This document shows, in pieces, positions 62,135 to 64,000 of a stretch of DNA of 64,000 nt. The notes under the pieces are model-generated. The model was not told the origin of the DNA. It was given only the letters and a program-made list of their open reading frames with translations, and did no database searches. The position numbers were made by a program, and so were the translations under genes. How positions within the stretch are numbered: the first letter of the stretch is position 1; each line of letters starts with the position of its first letter. Origin of the DNA: Flavobacterium sp. H122 (GTDB taxonomy: Bacteria > Bacteroidota > Bacteroidia > Flavobacteriales > Flavobacteriaceae); contig NZ_SJZD01000001.1 in NCBI RefSeq assembly GCF_004959765.1, positions 434,001 through 498,000 of the forward strand, given 5' to 3'.

Positions 62135-62920
62135 ATGATACAACGAGAATTTGCGGACAAAGCCAAGATTATTTTAGAACCAGACGACAACGTTATCGGT
62201 TTGGCTGTTGCGGGTTCGTGGCTAACAAACGAAATAGATGAGTTTTCTGACCTCGACCTAATTCTTATAACAAAGCAAAAGATTTCTACCGATAAAAATC
62301 TAATGCTTAACTACGCAAAAAGATTGGGCAACTTTCTATCAGGATTTACAGGTGAACATGTTGGAGAACCAAGAGTTTTAATTTGCCTTTATGACAAACC
62401 ACTTTTACACGTTGACATAAAATTTGTAACTCTTGACGAATTTCATTCACGCATTGAAACACCTACCCTATTAATTGACAAAAATGGACAACTTGAAAAA
62501 GTAATTAGTAATTCACAAGCAAAGTTTCCATATCCCGACTATCAATGGATTGAAGAACGATTTTGGACGTGGATACATTATGCTTTACTAAAAATCGGAC
62601 GTGGAGAATATTTTGAAGCATACGATTTTATGGGGTTTTTAAGAATGGTTGTTTTGGGACCTTTGCTTCACATCAAAAACGACAATTTGCCTCGTGGTGT
62701 TAGAAAAGTAGAGACAGAATTAGAAAGCGAAGATCTAGCAAAACTAAAACTCACAATTCCAACATACGAAAGACAATCATTATTAGATAGTTTAAGAAAC
62801 GCTGTATCGTTATATAGAGAACTAAGGACAGAATTGTTTGACAACAATGTGAGTTTACAAAGCGACGCAGACAAAAAAGTGATGAACTATTTTGATGAAA
62901 TTGAGAGCAGAAAACAATAG
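62135..62920 (+). CDS. Pol-beta-fold nucleotidyltransferase (aminoglycoside/lincosamide-NTase-like)
   Basis: A 261-residue protein with the minimal nucleotidyltransferase motif: AGSW (G27-S28) followed by DEFSDLDLILI with D39 and D41, and a third carboxylate in LLHVDIKFV (D94). Helical C-terminal half (ERFWTWIHYALLKIGRGEYF) as in ANT and Lnu enzymes. It could adenylylate an antibiotic or another small molecule; being on a cassette makes a drug-modifying role worth testing, but many relatives have no resistance phenotype. Less A+T-rich than its neighbours. Confidence 0.8.
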   Translation: MIQREFADKAKIILEPDDNVIGLAVAGSWLTNEIDEFSDLDLILITKQKISTDKNLMLNYAKRLGNFLSGFTGEHVGEPRVLICLYDKPLLHVDIKFVTLDEFHSRIETPTLLIDKNGQLEKVISNSQAKFPYPDYQWIEERFWTWIHYALLKIGRGEYFEAYDFMGFLRMVVLGPLLHIKNDNLPRGVRKVETELESEDLAKLKLTIPTYERQSLLDSLRNAVSLYRELRTELFDNNVSLQSDADKKVMNYFDEIESRKQ

Positions 62921-62927
62921 AAAGGCA

Positions 62928-63058
62928 CCTATACACGGGGTTGGCAAAAGTAGCGGTTTAATGCTCCGTAGACACATTTATGGAAAATCAAAATTTGATT
63001 CTCCGCATCACATTTGTGGTGAAAATCGCCACCTTCACCAAGCTCTAAAACGTTAGTG
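62928..63058 (+). repeat. attC-like site T6
   Basis: 5' box degenerate (CACCTATACAC, 62926-62936; CCTATA matches the opening GTTATAGG at 62101). 3' box GTTAGTG at 63052-63058. Arms TTGGCAAAAGTAGCG and the 3' arm CGCCACCTTCACCAA pair at 11 of 15, and all four mismatches become G-T or T-G wobbles on the bottom strand. Confidence 0.55.
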
Positions 63059-63093
63059 GTAATATCAGCGCAGAAACCAAAAAATAATTAAAA

Positions 63094-63807
63094 ATGAACA
63101 TATTAAAAAGCTTTTTGAAAAGATTATTTATAGTAATTGTTCCATTTTTAGGATTATACTATTATTCAGAAATTGCATTTGAAGCGAATAGACAAAAAGA
63201 GCACCCAACAGATGCAGGCTTAGGTATTGCAGTTTTTTTATTCTTTATTTTATTTTTCTTATTTTTAGGTTTTATTATAGATACAATTTTAAGAATTGTT
63301 AAAAAAGAACACAAAACTGTATTGATTAACATAATATTTCTTTTGCCTTTTTTATTTCTAATTTTATATATCGCAACTTTATTTAGTGGTGGCTCTTTGT
63401 ATGAAATTGTAAAAAATTTTAATAATCAAGAATTTGTTTATTTAGTGTTAATTTATTTGGTGTTAATTTCTTTAGGCTTTTTAATAGTATATAAAAATCC
63501 TTTGAAAAAGACAATCATTTATTTAACTATACTTTCTTGTATTGCCGGTGGATATTTTTATAATAAACATAGTATTGAAGAGTATTATGGTAAAAATAAA
63601 GATATATACTTTCAAGGAAAATCTAATGATACAATTATAGTTCTTGCAAGTGATAATATGTCAGTAATAACAGAAGGAAAAATTGAACGAAAAACTTGGA
63701 ATAGAGTATATATAAAAACAGATAAAAATACAGTTGAATTAAACGATTGGATAAAACCAATTGCCAGAGAATATTCGGATAGTATTAAATGTGAATTTAG
63801 ACACTAG
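63094..63807 (+). CDS. Membrane protein with C-terminal soluble domain, unknown function
   Basis: A 237-residue protein with about five hydrophobic segments (residues 8-28, 45-68, 78-100, 113-130, 138-155) and a soluble C-terminus from about 160 (NDTIIVLASDNMSVITEGKI, ERKTWNRVYIKTDKNTVELN). No family recognised. Single-gene cassette with opening box at 63052. Confidence 0.7.
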   Translation: MNILKSFLKRLFIVIVPFLGLYYYSEIAFEANRQKEHPTDAGLGIAVFLFFILFFLFLGFIIDTILRIVKKEHKTVLINIIFLLPFLFLILYIATLFSGGSLYEIVKNFNNQEFVYLVLIYLVLISLGFLIVYKNPLKKTIIYLTILSCIAGGYFYNKHSIEEYYGKNKDIYFQGKSNDTIIVLASDNMSVITEGKIERKTWNRVYIKTDKNTVELNDWIKPIAREYSDSIKCEFRH

Positions 63808-63940
63808 CGCTAACAAGCGTTTGACAAGATTTCGAATTTTGTAGTAAATTCATGTTTACTTTTCGCAAGAAATTTTATCTTTAACAGAAAATAATCAGTT
63901 CCGAAGTTCGCAACTGACGCCAAGCGTGGGAACGTTGGCA
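63806..63940 (+). repeat. attC-like site T7
   Basis: 5' box GCGCTAAC (63808-63815); with flank it pairs at 11 of 15 with the opening at 63052. 3' box GTTGGCA at 63934-63940. Centre carries TATCTTTAACAGAAAATAA (63876 onward), as in T3 and T5. The inner arms pair poorly. Confidence 0.55.
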
Positions 63941-64000
63941 GTAATGCTAAAAAACTTACTGGATATAACAAGATTCGGGATGTATATCAACTTTATTTTT
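63934..64000 (+). other. Start of the next cassette, cut by the window edge
   Basis: The opening box GTTGGCAGTA (63934-63943) is followed by 57 bases without a start codon. If the array continues, the next closing box should read approximately TACTGCCAAC. Confidence 0.5.

Larger units (their letters stand above)
57583..64000 (+). mobile_element. Candidate integrase-less gene-cassette array 2, continues past the window
   Basis: Seven complete units and the start of an eighth, all plus-strand. Opening/closing box pairs: 57583/57975 (14 of 15), 58104/58875 (14 of 15), 59005/59487 (11 of 14), 59618/60199 (9 of 9 plus bulge), 60332/61638 (9 core), 62101/62928 (partial), 63052/63806 (11 of 15), 63934 onward cut off. 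The left junction GCGTATATTTATGAGTTG (57569-57586) matches the array 1 junction at 14 of 18 bases. One site is broken by an IS110 remnant. Genes are A+T-rich and unrelated to each other. Confidence 0.62.

Noticed and set aside
40041..63940. Repeats as terminal inverted repeats of one transposon or MITE family
   Set aside because: Box sequences differ from unit to unit while pairing within the unit, no target-site duplications are seen, and cargo and length vary widely.
36663..64000. An integron integrase gene in or beside the arrays
   Set aside because: No ORF shows tyrosine-recombinase motifs; the claim is therefore limited to integrase-less arrays.

Overview
The window looks like chromosome from a member of the Bacteroidota, most likely a Flavobacterium-like Flavobacteriia. 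The reasons are low G+C, many start sites preceded by the Bacteroidota -7 element TAnnTTTG, and lineage-typical genes (DUF2147, DUF5606, DUF349, an OstA-domain protein, TonB C-terminal proteins, FdtA/FdtB sugar genes). No rRNA, tRNA, CRISPR array or recombinase gene is visible.

Layout. 1-4.4 kb: a minus-strand operon (nadC, YihY/BrkB-like, DUF2147, priA, the last cut by the window edge), with rlmH on the plus strand. 4.4-14.2 kb: a surface-polysaccharide cluster with glycosyltransferases, a Wzx-type flippase, a FdtA/FdtB pair for a 3-amino-3,6-dideoxyhexose, an acyltransferase-like protein and a 2OG-Fe(II) oxygenase. One glycosyltransferase is frameshifted at a poly-A tract. 14.2-36 kb: housekeeping genes (SpoU methyltransferase, Rel/SpoT, Fur family, purA, ClC, OstA, class III aminotransferase, TPR, TonB, aroE, SET, DUF349, mazG, def, mqo, ruvX). 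36.0-36.6 kb: a repeat-rich non-coding stretch.

The remarkable part is 36.66-49.45 kb and 57.58-64.0 kb. There, plus-strand genes of unrelated function (a three-gene ABC-3C-like defence module, beta-lactamase-fold serine hydrolase, membrane proteins, lipoproteins, LRR protein, alpha/beta hydrolase, erythromycin-esterase-like protein, nucleotidyltransferase) are mostly separated by about 130-150 bp imperfect palindromes. Each palindrome begins with a box ending AAC just after, or overlapping, a stop codon, and ends with a GTTRGY-like box. The opening box of a unit is complementary to the closing box of the same unit, often 14 of 15 bases, although the sequence differs from unit to unit. This is the geometry of integron gene cassettes with attC sites. 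No integrase is present, so I read the two blocks as candidate integrase-less cassette arrays (CALIN-like) with a divergent attC type, or an undescribed cassette system with the same logic. An IS110-family transposase remnant lies inside one of the sites.

Between the two arrays (49.6-57.5 kb) lie accessory genes (GNAT, MepB, methyltransferase, a zinc-independent alcohol dehydrogenase with a premature stop) and backbone genes (cysteine/cystathionine synthase-like, S9 peptidase, YbaB/EbfC). How the parts work together: the first half is ordinary metabolism plus surface glycan synthesis, and the second half looks like an accessory-gene store in which defence and possible drug- or toxin-related functions have accumulated. 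The cassette reading is inference from sequence alone. The boundaries around 44.3-46.8 kb and 48.0-49.0 kb are degraded.
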